Positions 12,520 to 25,781 are shown, counted from the first letter of the stretch. The stretch is 64,000 nt of DNA from Sipunculus nudus (GCA_026874595.1 CM049311.1:74280953-74344952); one strand, 5' to 3'. Numbers and translations: made by a program. The notes: generated by a model from the sequence alone, not told the origin.

Positions 12520-12836
12520 TTGTGTGAAAGGTAATCTTTTGATGTCGACGCCGACAATATAAAACTGCTGGGCGCTAGCCTGGTTTATAGTTGTCATTAC
12601 GCTAAGCGATGCGCGGCCAAATTGACGCTTTGTTTCACCACTGACCACGTTCTTGTGGAATGAAAATAAACTGACGTAATTTGCTGTATTAGCGGCAGCA
12701 GGAATCAATGACGCGGACCAGAAGACTGTGGGAATCACGACACCTTGTGGACACAAGGCAGATATATTGAAACCTTCCGTCTCTTTGACCGCATCAGCCG
12801 CAACTTTACTGCTTCCGCCATATCCCTTTCTGGCCG
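12520..12836 (-). CDS. Orphan candidate internal coding exon
   Basis: A 317-base segment is open for 105 codons and bounded by a good acceptor (TTGATCTTAG|CGGCC) and donor (CACAA|GTGAGC) on the minus strand. It is noticeably more GC-rich than its flanks. The protein reads RKGYGGSSKVAADAVKETEG near the start, has a hydrophobic middle (IPTVFWSASLIPAAANTANY), and ends IVGVDIKRLPFTQ. I do not recognise the family and found no partner exons. It could belong to a gene lying downstream of Brachyury, to a decayed gene, or be a chance open frame. Confidence 0.4.
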
Positions 12837-13533
12837 CTAAGATCAAGAGGGGATTAATTTAATAACGATTGCTTCCTGCTTAAGTTGTTCTGTAGTCTTC
12901 ATGGTATACTGAGTGGCCTATTTTGCTTTAACAAACACTTTTAATTATTCCCACCCATTATGCGTTAAGTGGCGTATATAATACTATACCTTAACATTAT
13001 TGAGTCCAAAGTGACCAGAAGTCAATCTATTATAGCTACTTGATCACCTTTTGTATAGATTACGTGTATACTTGTTAGCAAGGTATGTAATAGGTTTAGA
13101 GGCAAGTGTTTCGCCATGGACATTAACCTTATCTACATTATAGCGGGTTACAGACTTCGGATTTTTTAAAGCTTGATTCGTAATTAAGTTTACGTTCTTT
13201 CAATCTCACCCATGATCTCATCTTTACCTATGACGTATATTTAAGGCTATGTCAGTAGTTATTAATGTGTATTTTGAAAATTTTATAGATATTATATGAT
13301 TAAAATTATTTGTATATTATATTATATATATAAATTGCTATTAATATGAATTTATTGTTGGAAAACAATAATATTATAACAGCTAAATTTTTTTTGCTTT
13401 TGCGCTGTTTATGTTTATATATCTATATACACAATTAGCCGAAAACCGGTTAAAATACATTGTATTTACCGAATATAATGAGAATACCTTATCAGGGTAA
13501 TGTAAATAATAAGCAAATTATTGAAAATGTCAT

Positions 13534-13564
<31 letters not shown>

Positions 13565-15185
13565 CAAATGCGACTTTTTTCAAATGAATTTTTGAACCCT
13601 ATACATCTTTAATGATTACTAAGTATTATATGTTATTATTATTTTTATTATTAGTAGTAGTAGCAGTTGTTGTTGTAGTAGTCATAGTAGTAGTACTAGT
13701 ATTTTATCAATTTCTCTATAGTAAGTGGGTATTCACTGATTCAGTATGTACCTTTCTAATCGTTTCATAATCAAGAAGTAGTCAGAGAAGTATAGTCAGT
13801 CGACCACAAACCTCTGCCAGGATTCTCATGAAACCGTGTAACATACACAGTATAGTCATGGTTTGACAACCCCATCCAACGTTACCTCCAAAACAAAGCC
13901 GTCCATACCATTGAGTGGTTTGTTATAACGAAATAGCCGTACATCACAAATGTATAGGATCATTTAAATTTAAAATGTTGTTATGGTGATTCAGAATACC
14001 TCCAAAATTTTATGATTTGTTGTTTGTTATCCTTGCCCTCTTTAAACTTTCATAAAAAACGGAGGTATGAATATGTTTCTTTAATGCATAAAAGTGTCTT
14101 TATTTGGAAATATAACAAATGGTAATATACAGCGAAAACAAAACAATAACACTATGGCATTAAAAACTTTAAAAATGCATAAATCGATTGAACAATGCAC
14201 ATAAGAGTTATGATTTATTTAGCCATCACCATTTACGACAATATATTTGAAAGAAACTTTATTGTTGCAGACTGAAATATATTAAATGTTTCAGTTGTTT
14301 TAACAATTGCAATACATAAATACACTTTATGAACCTCAATATTTAAAAACAAATGTAGTTTGTTAATTATATATTGAAGAAACAATGACACAAAACTAGT
14401 AATATAAATTTAACTGATACATACAAAAAAAATAAATTTAATTAAGAATAAGTAAAATGCAACAGTTTGCGAAAAGCAACAGCTTAAATATGTTATTACT
14501 TGACGGCTGAAAATATTTATCTATATTTACCAATAAGGTAAATACAAAGTCTTCAATAAAACAGGAAGAAGTGTTAAAAGTACAGTATATGTTTTGCTTA
14601 TCAGAAAGTTCTCTGTGAGAATACCTCAATTAATTTGTCACATACACATCAGATGTTCAAATATATTCAAACAAATATACATAAATTATGTATATATACA
14701 TACCTGTCTGTACAATATTATGGTTGGCTCCCATTTCGCGGGTTTGAATTTTCGCGATTTTTACTTTTCAATGTTTCGCGAAAATTCCATTTTTGCGACC
14801 ATACCAAACAGGCTCTTCACAAATTATATCCATTTGTATGTAATATAATCAGCAGGCAAAATCTCATCAATATGAAAAAAAACTTAGAGAACAAGGAGGT
14901 GGAACAAAATATAACAAATATAAGGAGTGGAAATACTTGTTCATTCCTGGCAGATAATACAAAAGATCTGATGTTATTTATAATATCAATCCTTGGTTTA
15001 CGGACAACACAAAATGTATGTTACTATTTATAATATCAGTCTTTCAACTTTATTCATGGATGACGTACACATGTGATGCCAATGGGACTGTGGTATAAAG
15101 GACTCTTCATATTTGTAGATGTTTTTATTTTTTCGCGATAATATCCCTTCCGCGAAATATTCGCGAATTTGAAATCCTCGCGAAC

Positions 15186-15255
<70 letters not shown>

Positions 15256-17719
15256 TAAGGAGGTAAAGGAAATACAGACTGAAGGACGACATTTAAATAC
15301 ATTAAAGAAGGACGCAAACATGAATATTAACAGGCAATGGAACAACACTCACGGACAGATGGAACGGTGGTGATGACTGACACAGAGAAGTATATTCAAA
15401 TTTTAAGATGAATAATCTATCATCAATCCTAATATCAACTCTTGTTTAAGGAGCCCTGTATATTGACCTGGTGTAAATGTCCTAATGGACGGAAATGTCC
15501 TTAGAGACGAAAAATACCCTCTGAGGGTTTCAGGGACAGGAACAGGGAAGACAGAGTAACAGCATAAATATTCAGACAAGTAGACATAGCAGCAGGTCAC
15601 GTGGCCGGGCAAAGAAACGCGTAATACAGTTCATTTTGCTTATGTACACAGATCCTATATGCAGTTAATATTAACTGCAGAATATCGTGTCAAGGCTACG
15701 CCATCATAAAATATTGTTTAACAAGCGAGCACACCCGTAAAACGAGAAGTCAATTATTAATAAGCCTGCAGGAGGAGGACCTTTCGATTTTTTGACAAGT
15801 CATCAATTTATAAAATCAGACGGTGGAAACAAAGGACGGGCCATCTGCGTTATAATGATAGCGAAAGTAACTTTATTTTACTTCCTGTATGCAGTAAACT
15901 ATCGATTTGCGTCCGAATCGTACTTTGGCAGCTCGCTGAGGAGGCGTCTTATCACAGCAGACCGTTTCATCACCTAGGTGTTGAAAGTACTTTTGAATTA
16001 ATGATTGATTGTCACCGGACCGTGTCGTAGTTACAGGTCACATGACCAACCAACATGAGCTTTCGGTGACTGACTATATAGATATGAACTTTGGTCCGCC
16101 TAATGATTAAACTGACGTGAATGGGTGAAATAAGGTAATTTATATATGATAAAGTTGGATACATATATACATATTACATTGTTACTAGTATATATATATA
16201 ATATATATAGAGACAGAGAGGATGAGAGAGAGAGGAAGAAAGAGAGAGAGAGAGTGTGTGTGTGTGTAAGGGTGAGTCTGTTTCCTTTAAAAGTTAAGAA
16301 TAACGTGCATGCGAAAAGCAGACGACAGGAGATTACCGGAAAGTTTATAACAGGTGCTAGATTCCTGGGTACCACATGATAAAATTTCCGCCTTAGTCAA
16401 ATACCTTCATGTTTATCAAAAGGAAATCTCACGGAGAGTGAAATAATGTATAAAACCGGGGCCAATAAAACCATTCATACCTTGACGTGAAAGAGCCTCA
16501 AGGAAAAAAAATATGTCACACATCCTTAGCCTGGTGAACACCTTTTTACCACCTGTGTCGAATATCCGTGATAATTAATATGAAGACGCCAGACTAAGTT
16601 TGATTATGTTGTCAGCATACACCGACACTCACCATGTTTCCTTCAGAACCTTACAAAAGGTCGTGAAAGAGAACTGAAAGGAAATCGATCGTTTGTTTAC
16701 AGGGGCTATCGCTCGGGTTTATGAAAGGGGAGGGGGTTGCAGGGAAGTACATAATTTTATATATATATAAATAAACATAAAATATATATATATGTATATG
16801 TACATGAGTGTGTATACTTATATATTAGATTTTATGTTTGGCGGAGACGGTCGTGGTTGCATGAAATCCAATATAATTTTATTTTCTGCCAAGAATCAGC
16901 CTATAACTCTCAATATTCTTAAAACACTTTTAGTATTTGCGGTATACTTATGATTTCGACATGCGCCGTATGGGTGACATCTGAGTTTGAGTGAGTACGC
17001 AAAATGGAAGCCCCAATGAGGGACTTTGAGAAACCAGGAGAAACGAACCTAACAGGGTTCGATAAGGGCGCGCAGAGGCGACATGAAGGTAACATCGTCC
17101 AGCCGAGAATCAATATACCAGGAGAGTTTTTGGCAAGGTGACATGAAACGGCAAAGTTTAAAGCGGGATAACCCTTTTGTTTACCAAAGCTTAATTCTAA
17201 AATATATTAGGATTCGAAACAGTTGCCAATAATGAAAATTGAGATGGGATGAACAAGTTTCAGTTATTACAATCGACTTGTTTTTCATTTGTTTAGGATG
17301 CATGATTCAATAGCTTTACTATCTATGTTGTCTCTTGAAAAATTCTGAAATAAAGTTTGCCGGATATAACTTTTTCTATGTATAAATTGTTGCAGAAAGT
17401 GTGTACAGTGTCTGGGAAGATTAATCTTAATATAACAAGCAAAGTCAGATGAAGCGGGCGGGGGATACATTTTATAAATATGACCCCCTGCGGCTCAAAC
17501 CATTGAGTATAAGCATGGTTCGCACGGATAACTTGACGGCAGCCAACTTGTATGCGATAGAGGAAATGATTCTTTACCATAGAGATGGATTTTCAGTTTG
17601 GTTTGTGAGTTCACATATATTCTTTTGTATGTATTATTGGCTGATTACCACGATATCATTGCAATATGATGGATGACCGTTGTAGAACATTTCCCCGTGT
17701 GGCTAGTATCGCAAGTAAG
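12837..17719. other. Intergenic, AT-rich
   Basis: Contains TCGCGA-rich segments at 14737-14800 and 15131-15187, a (TA)n tract at 15187 and a TA/GA/TG compound microsatellite at 16190-16267. No exon partner for 12520-12836 was recognised. Confidence 0.65.
15187..15252. repeat. (TA)n tract next to a TCGCGA-rich segment
   Basis: About 33 TA units directly following TCGCGAACGAA. Confidence 0.92.
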
Positions 17720-20128
17720 GCAGACTGCCTTGACCCTATGTGTGTCCGTGAGCAGACTGCCTTGACCTCAAGTCTGTCCGTAAGCGAGACTGCCTTGACC
17801 CAAGGCCTGTCCGTAAGAAGACTGTCTTGACCCAAGGTCTGTCCGTAAGCAGCCTGCCGTAACCCCAGGTCTGTTCGTAGGCAGATTGCCTTGACCCCAG
17901 GTCTGTCAGTAAGCTATCTATCCCTACCCCAGGTCTGTCCGTAAGCAGACTGCCACGTAAGCGAGACTGCCTTGACCCAAGGCCTGTCCGTAAGAAGACT
18001 GTCTTGACCCAAGGTCTGTCCGTAAGCAGCCTGCCGTAACCCCAGGTCTGTTCGAAGGCAGATTGCCTTGACCCCAGGTCTGTCAGTAAGCTATCTATCC
18101 CTACCCCAAGTCTGTCTGTAAGAAGACTGCCACGTAAGCAGACAGCCTTGACGCGAGGTCTGTCAGTGAGCAGACTGCCACGTAAGCAGACTGTCTTGAC
18201 GCCTGGTCTGTCAGTGAGCAGACTGCCTTGACCCCAGGTCTGTCCGTTAGCAGACTGCCACGTAAGCAGACTGTCTTCACTCCAGGTCTGTCAGTATGAA
18301 GACTGCCATGTAAGCAGACTGTCTTGACTCCAGGTCTGTTCGTAAGCAGACTGCCAAGTAAGCAGGCTTCCTTGACTCCAGGTCTGTCCGTAAGTAGATT
18401 GTTTTGATCCCAGGTCCAAACATAAGCAGAATTTCTTGACCCAAGACCCGTCCTTAAGCAGACTGCCACGTAATCAGACTGCCTTGACTCAAGGTCTGTC
18501 AGTAATCAGACTGCCTTGACTCCAGGTCTGTCCGTAAGCAGACTGCCAAGTAAGCAGGCTTCCTTGACTCCAGGTCTGTCCGTTAACAGATTGTTTTGAT
18601 CCCAGGTCCCAACATAAGCAGATTGTATTGACCGAAGATCTGTCCTTAAGCAGACTGCCACGTAATCAGACTGCCTTGACTCTAGGTCTGTCAGTAATCA
18701 GACTGCCTTGACTCCAGGTCTGTCAGTAATCAGATTGCCTTGACTCCAGGTCTGTCAGTAAGCAGACTGTCTTAAAAGCAGACCCCACGTAACCAGTCTG
18801 CCTTGACCCCAGGTTTGTCCGTAAGCAGACTTCCACTCAAGCAGACCACCTTGACCCCAGGTCTCACCATAAGCAGATTAACTTGGCCTCAGGTCTGTCC
18901 TTAAGCAGACTGCCTTGACCCCAGGTTTGTCCGTAAGCAGACTGCCTTGACTCCAGGTCTGTCAGTAATCAGACTGCCTTGACTCCAGGTCTGTCAGTAA
19001 GCAGACTGCCTTGACTCCAGGTCTGTCCGTAAGCAGACTGCCAAATAATCAGACTGCCTTGACTCTAGGTCTTTCAGTAATCAGACACCCTTGACTCCAG
19101 GTCTGTCAGTAAGCAGACTGTCGTAAAAGCAGTCTCTCACGTAACCAGTCTGCCTTGACCCCAGGTTTGTCCGTAAGCAGACTGCCTTGACCCCAGGTTT
19201 GTCCATAAGCAGACTGACTTGACCCCAGGTCTGTCCGTAAGCAGACTGCCTTGACCCCAGGTTTGTCCATAAGCAGACTGACTTGACCCCAGGTCTGTCC
19301 GTAAGCAGACTACCTTGACCCCAGGTGTGTCCATAAGCAGATTGCCTTGACCCCAGGTCTGTCCGTAAGCAGACTACCTTGACCCCAGGTGTGTCCGTAA
19401 GCAGACTTACTTGACCTCAGGTTTGTCCGTAGGCAGACTGACTTGACCCCAGGTCTGTCCGTAAGCAGACTACCTTGACCCCAGGTTTGTCCGTTAGCAG
19501 ACTAACTTGACCTCAGGTCTGTCCGTAAGCAGACTGCCTTGACCCCAGGTTTGTCCGTACACAGACTGCCTTGACCCCAGGTCTCACCGTAAGCAGACTG
19601 CCTTGACCCAAGGTCTGTCCGTGAGCAGACTAACTTGAACCCAGGTCTGTCCGTAAGCAGACTACCTTGACCCCAGGTTTGTCCGTGAGCATACTAACTT
19701 GACCTCAGGTCTGTCCGTAAGCAGACTGCCTTGACCCCAGGTTTGTCCGTACACAGACTGCCTTGACCCCGGTTTTGTCCGTTAGCAGACTGCCTTGACC
19801 CAAGGTCTGTCCGTGAGCAGACTAACTTGAACCCAGGTCTGTCCGTAAGCAGACTACCTTGACCCCAGGTTTGTCCGTGAGCATACTAACTTAACCTCAG
19901 GTCTGTCCGTATGCAGACTCCCTTGACCCCAGGTTTGTCCGTAAGCAGACTACCTTGACCCCAGGTTTGTCCGTAAGCAGACTGCCTTGATCCCAGGTCT
20001 GCCCATGAGCAGACTAACTTGACCCCAGGTTTGTCCGTGAGCAGACTAACTTGACCCCAGGTTTGTCCGTAAGCAGACTAACTTGACCCCAGATCTTTCC
20101 GTAAGCAGATTGCCTTGACCCCAGGTTT
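17720..20128. repeat. 32-bp minisatellite, about 75 copies
   Basis: Consensus unit GTCTGTCCGTAAGCAGACTG plus CCTTGACCCCAG, 32 bp. GTCTG and CAGAC pair as a 5-bp stem around TCCGTAAG, so each unit can form a small hairpin. The first 450 bases show a ~180-bp higher-order duplication (17784-17960 repeated at 17961-18140). Some units are shortened by the variant GCCACGTAAGCAGA. Confidence 0.95.
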
Positions 20129-20446
20129 GAAAACTTGTGCAATGAAATGAAAAGGGAAAAGGGGCATAATGGTTCTCTTCTTACCATATCCAATATTTTC
20201 AGTTAACTAGGCAAGCCAATTGCACTCTATCTTAATATCATAACAAAACCTATCTGGTTATATTTTTCACAGAATGAATCTATTTAATAGTGATTTAAAT
20301 TCGCCAAAATATCAAAGAATGCTGGTTAAGTTGGTTTTATCATTTTACCAGAAAATCAAATGGTAAAACTTATATGTTGAAGATTGCTCAGTACTCACAT
20401 TCTATGTAGGAGTAATCATATGAAAATGTACAAATTTAGCATACAT

Positions 20447-20600
20447 TGGTCTATTGGAAGTAGTATTGTGATCAAGGCGTTGGTTTCGTAGCTGAAGGTT
20501 CACTGTTCAAACTCCGCCCGTGTATGACCTCTGGAGTTTTTTCTGCATACAAAAGCTGAAATCCAAGAGGCTTAAAAATAGTATACCATTGTTTTCTTTT
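20447..20600 (+). mobile_element. Degenerate tRNA-derived SINE
   Basis: The head resembles a tRNA: GATCAAGGCGTTGGTTTCGTAGCTGAAGG (A-box and anticodon-arm region) and, about 25 bases on, GTTCAAACTCC, close to the B box GGTTCRANYCC. A non-tRNA body follows. It lies in the 600-bp gap between two minisatellites. Ends and target duplication are not clear. Confidence 0.45.
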
Positions 20601-20750
20601 GGTTACCTTCATTCCTAATCAATAGACGGCGCAAAAATAGGCGTATAACTATCCTTAAAATAAGATTCTGTCTGCAAGCACACAGTCTAAAAGCTGACCC
20701 ATCAACTTATGGCAAAACAGGTTTAGAATCTATAAAGCTAACAGATGTGA

Positions 20751-23700
20751 GCTTCTACACCTGTGTGAATCCTCTCATGTCTAGTATTGTCTACACGTGT
20801 GTGGATCCTCTCATCTCTAGTATTGTGTACACGTGTGTGGATCCTCTCATCTCTAGTATTGTCTACGCGTGTGTGGATCCTCTCATGTCTAGTATTGTCT
20901 ACACGTGTGTGGATCCTCTCATCTCTAGTATTGTCTACACTTGTGTGGATCCTCTTATGTCTAGTATTGTCTACACGTGTGTGGATCCTCTCATTTCTAG
21001 TATTGTCTACACGTGTGTAAATCCTCTCATGTCTAGTATTGTCAACAATTGTGTGAATCCTCTCATTTCTAGTATTGTCTACACGTGTGTGGATCCTCTC
21101 ATCTCTAGTATTGTCTACACGTGTGTGGATCCTCTTATGTCTAGTATTGTCAACAATTGTGTGAAACCTCTCATGTCTAGTATTGTCTACACGTGTGTGG
21201 ATCCTCTCATCTCTAGTATTGTCTACACGTGTGTGGATCCTCTCATCTCTAGTATTGTCTACACGTGTGTGGATCCTCTTATCTCTAGTATTGTCTACAC
21301 AGGTGTGGATCCTCTCATCTCTAGTATTGTCTACACGTGTGTCGATCCTCTCATTTCTAGTATTGTCTACACGTGTGTGGATCCTCTCATCTCTAGTATT
21401 GTCTACACGTGTGTGGATCCTCTTATCTCTAGTATTGTCTAAACGTGTGTGGATCCTCTCATGTCTAGTATTGTCTACACGTGTGTGGATCCTCACATGT
21501 CTAGTATTGTCTACACGTGTGTGGATCCTCTCATTTCTAGTATTGTCTACACGTGTGTGGATCCTCTCATCTCTAGTATTGTCTACACGGGTGTGGATCC
21601 TCTTATCTCTAGTATTGTCTAAACGTGTGTGGATCCTCTCATGTCTAGTATTGTCTACACGTGTGTGGATCCTCACATGTCTAGTATTGTCTACACGTGT
21701 GTGGATCCTCTCATTTCTAGTATTGTCTACACGTGTGTGGATCCTCTCATGTCTAGTATTGTCTAAACGTGTGTGGATCCTCTCATGTCTAGTATTGTCT
21801 ACACGTTTGTGGATCCTCTCATCTCTAGTATTGTCTACACGTGTGTGTATCCTCTCATGTCTAGTATTGTCTACACGTATGTGGATCCTCTCATCTCTAG
21901 TATTGTCTAAACGTGTGTGGATCCTCTTATGTCTAGTATTGTCAACAATTGTGTGAAACCTCTCATGTCTAGTATTGTCTACACGTGTGTGGATCCTCTT
22001 ATCTCTAGTATTGTCTACACGTGTGTGGATCCTCTCATGTCTAGTATTGTCTACACGTGTGTGGATCCTCTCATCTCTAGTATTGTCTACACGTGTGTGG
22101 ATCCTCTCATCTCTAGTATTGTCTACACGTGTGTGGATCCTCTTATGTCTAGTATTGTCAACAATTGTGTGAAACCTCGCATGTCTAGTATTGTCTACAC
22201 GTGTGTGGATCCTCTCATCTCTAGTATTGTCTACACGTGTGTGGATCCTCTCATCTCTAGTATTGTCTACACGTGTGTGGATCCTCTTATGTCTAGTATT
22301 GTCAACAATTGTGTGAAACCTCTCATGTCTATTATTTTCTACACGTGTGTGGATCCTCTCATGTCTAGTATTGTCTACACGTGTGTGGATCCTCTCATCT
22401 CTAGTATTGTCTAGACATGTGTAAATCCTCTCATGCCTAGTATTGTCTACACGTGTGTGGATCCTCTCATCTCTAGTATTGTCTACACGTGTGTGGATCC
22501 TCTCATCTCTAGTATTGTCTACACGTGTGGATCCTCTTATGTCTAGTTTTGTCAACAGTTGTGTGAAACCTCTCATGTCTAGTATTGTCTACACGTGTGT
22601 GGATCCTCTCATCTCTAGTATTGTCTACACGTGTGTGGATCCTCTCATCTCTAGTATTGTCTAGACATGTGTAAATCCTCTCATGCCTAGTATTGTCTAC
22701 ACGTGTGTGGATCCTCTCATCTCTAGTATTGTCTACACGTGTGTGGATCCTCTCATCTCTAGTATTGTCTAGACATGTGTAAATCCTCTCATATTTAGTA
22801 TTGTCTACACGTGTGTGGATCCTCTCATCTCTAGTATTGTCTAGACATGTGTAAATCCTCTCATGCCTAGTATTGTCTACACGTGTGTTGATCCTCTCAT
22901 CTCTAGTATTGTCTACACGTGTGTGGATCCTCTCATCTCTAGTATTGTCTAGACATGTGTAAATCCTCTCATATTTAGTATTGTCTACACGTGTGTGGAT
23001 CCTCTCATCTCTAGTATTGTCTACACGTGTGTGGATCCTCTCATGTCTAGTATTGTCTAGACATGTGTAAATCCTCTCATATTTAGTATTGTCTACACGT
23101 GTGTGGATCCTCTCATCTCTAGTATTGTCTACACAGGTGTGGATACTCTCATTTCTAGTATTGTCTACACGTGTGTGGATCCTCTCATCTCTAGTATTGT
23201 CTACACAGGTGTGGATCCTCTCATTTCTAGTATTGTCTACACGTGTGTGGATCCTCTCATGTCTAGTATTGTCTACCCGTGTGTTAAACCCCTTTCATGT
23301 CTAGTATTGTCTACACGTGTGTGGATCCTCTCATGTCTAGTATTGTCTACACGTGTGTGGATCCTCTCATGTCTAGTATTGTCTACACGTGTGTGGATCC
23401 TCTCATCTCTAGTATTGTCTACACGTGTGTGGATCCTCTCATGTCTAGTATTGTCTACACGTGTGTGGATCCTCTTATCTCTAGTATTGTCTAAACGTGT
23501 GTGGATCCTCTCATTTCTAGTATTGTCTACACGTGTGTGGATCCTCTCATGTCTAGTATTGTCTACACATGTGTGGATCCTCTCATCTCTAGTATTTTTT
23601 ACACGTGTGTGGATCCTCTCATCTCTAGTATTGTCTACACGTGTGTGGATCCTCTCATCTCTAGTATTGTCTACACGTGTGTGGATCCTCTCATGTCTAG

Positions 23701-25063
23701 TATTGTCTACCCGTGTGTTAAACCCCTTTCATGTCTAGTATTGTCTACACGTGTGTGGATCCTCTCATGTCTAGTATTGTCTACACGTGTGTGGATCCTC
23801 TCATGTCTAGTATTGTCTACACGTGTGTGGATCCTCTTATGTCTAGTATAAAGGTGTGTGGTTCCTCTTATGTCTAGTATAAACGTGTGTGGATCCTCTA
23901 ATCTCTAGTTTTGTTTTTACATGTGTATTTTCTACACATGTGTGAAACCTCTCACCTCTAGTATTGCCTACACATGTGTAAATCCTTTCATGTCTAGTAT
24001 AAACGTGTGTGGATCCTCTTATGTCTAGTATAAACGTGTGTGGATCCTCTCATCTCTAGTATTGTCAACACGTGTGTGGATCCTCTCATTTCTAGTATTG
24101 TCTACACGTGTGTGGATCCTCTCATGTCTAGTATTGTCTACACGTGTGTTAAACCCCTTTCATGTCTAGTATTGTCTACACGTGTGTCGATCCTCTCATG
24201 TCTAGTATTGTCTACACGTGTGTAAATCCTCTCATGTCTAGTATTGTCAACAATTGTGTGAAACCTCTCATGTCTAGTATTGTCTACACGTGTGTGGATC
24301 CTCTCATCTCTAGTATTGTCTACACGTGTGTGGATCCTCTCATGTCTAGTATTGTCTAAACGTGTATGGATCCTCTCATCTCTAGTATTGTCTACACGTG
24401 TGTGGATCCTCTCATCTCTAGTATTGTCTACACGTGTGTGGATCCTCTCATCTCTAGTATTGTCTACACGTGTGTGGATCCTCTTATCTCTAGTATTGTC
24501 TAAACGTGTGTGGATCCTCTCATTTCTAGTATTGTCTACACGTGTGTGGATCCTCTCATGTCTAGTATTGTCTACACATGTGTGGATCCTCTCATCTCTA
24601 GTATTTTTTACACGTGTGTGGATCCTCTCATCTCTAGTATTGTCTACACGTGTGTGGATCCTCTCATCTCTAGTATTGTCTACACGTGTGTGGATCCTCT
24701 CATTTCTAGTATTGTCTACACGTGTGTGGATCCTCTCATGTCTAGTATTGTCTACACGTGTGTGGATCCTCTCATGTCTAGTATTGTCTACACGTGTGTA
24801 AATCCTCTCATCTCTAGTATTTTTTACACTTGTGTGGATCCTCTCACCTCTAGTATTGTTTTCACGTGTGTATTTTTTACACGTGTGAATCCTCTCATGT
24901 CTAGTACTGTCTACACGTGTGTGAATCCTCTCATGTCTAGTATTGTCTACGCGTGTGTGAATCCTCTCATCTCTAGTATTGTTTTCACGTGTGTATTTTC
25001 TACACGTGTGAATCCTCTCATGTCTAGTACTGTCTACACGTGTGTGGATCCTCTGTTGTCCAC
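20751..25063. repeat. 36-bp minisatellite, about 120 copies
   Basis: Consensus CTCTAGTATTGTCTACACGT plus GTGTGGATCCTCTCAT, 36 bp. Because the period is a multiple of three and the unit lacks stops in three frames, very long open frames occur on both strands (for example 612 codons on the minus strand reading DNTRHERIHTRV repeatedly). Variants (AACAATTGTGTGAAACC, AGACATGTGTAAATCC) recur in blocks, and longer segments are duplicated about 440 bp and about 1 kb apart. A remnant resumes at 26077-26125 after the LTR element. Confidence 0.95.
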
Positions 25064-25781
25064 TGTTACGAAGACAAATTACTCAAGGAAAAATTCTAGG
25101 CTGATCCGGGATTCGAGCCCACGTCAGTGGCGCACAAGTCCGGAGTACCAACCGCTTTGCTAGCAAAGCATGCTTCACTAGCGAGGCAACAACAACAACA
25201 ACAACAAGTTTATTCAGGAACAAGGAGGCCTGGGCCTATAGATCCAATTGAGTATACAAATCTTCTTACATTTAAACAGCTGTGACATAATGAAACATAA
25301 TTAACATATTTGTATGTGTACTGGCGGCGTTTGTCACACAATTATACCTTCATTATTTTTACATCAAATACCTTGCAATTTCTTTTAATAACTCAAAACT
25401 GTAACTGAAAGTTACTGAAGTATATAACACAAAAAGCAAAATAAAATAAATAAATTAACTAAATGAAAACATGAAACAGTTTTGTTTCTCTTTCCCTTAT
25501 ACTTACAACATCCGGTGTATTTTCAAGGTATATTGGAAGTGGATATTCTGTAATCGAAAATATTACAGGAGGTTACAATAATAATTGTAAATTACCTAAA
25601 TGACCATCACAATTGCTATTTTTCAGGACATAAATATACACTACAATTCAGTCGTTATTCAATAGATTAGTGATCTATTAAAGATAAACCCTTTTATTGC
25701 CTATGATTTATTTTAAAAAAAAGTCATTTCATATAATGACTAGCGAGGCAGTTCGGTCCGCTTTTATGTCACCCCGTAACA
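25064..25781 (-). repeat. 3' LTR of the miniature element, interrupted
   Basis: The LTR parts are 25064-25188 and 25751-25781, with the LINE fragment and one copy of its duplication between them. Sequence matches the other LTR over the first 20 bases exactly and with scattered substitutions afterwards. Confidence 0.65.
25189..25738 (-). mobile_element. LINE 3' fragment inserted in the LTR
   Basis: A 550-bp insertion flanked by the 12-bp duplication ACTAGCGAGGCA (25177-25188 and 25739-25750). It ends in a (GTT)n tail on the minus strand, preceded by CCTGAATAAACTTG, a common form of LINE 3' end. No coding remains. The clean duplication shows insertion by target-primed reverse transcription. 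Confidence 0.75.

Noticed and set aside
20738-22576. 612-codon open frame on the minus strand (repeating DNTRHERIHTRV), and plus-strand frames of up to 257 codons over the same array
   Set aside because: They arise because the 36-bp unit is a multiple of three and stop-free in three frames. Frame-breaking indels and stops occur within the array, and no start context or non-repetitive flanking protein is present.
25064-25200. Functional tRNA gene on the minus strand
   Set aside because: A and B boxes and a T-arm are present, but the acceptor and anticodon stems do not pair; it is part of a repeated LTR.
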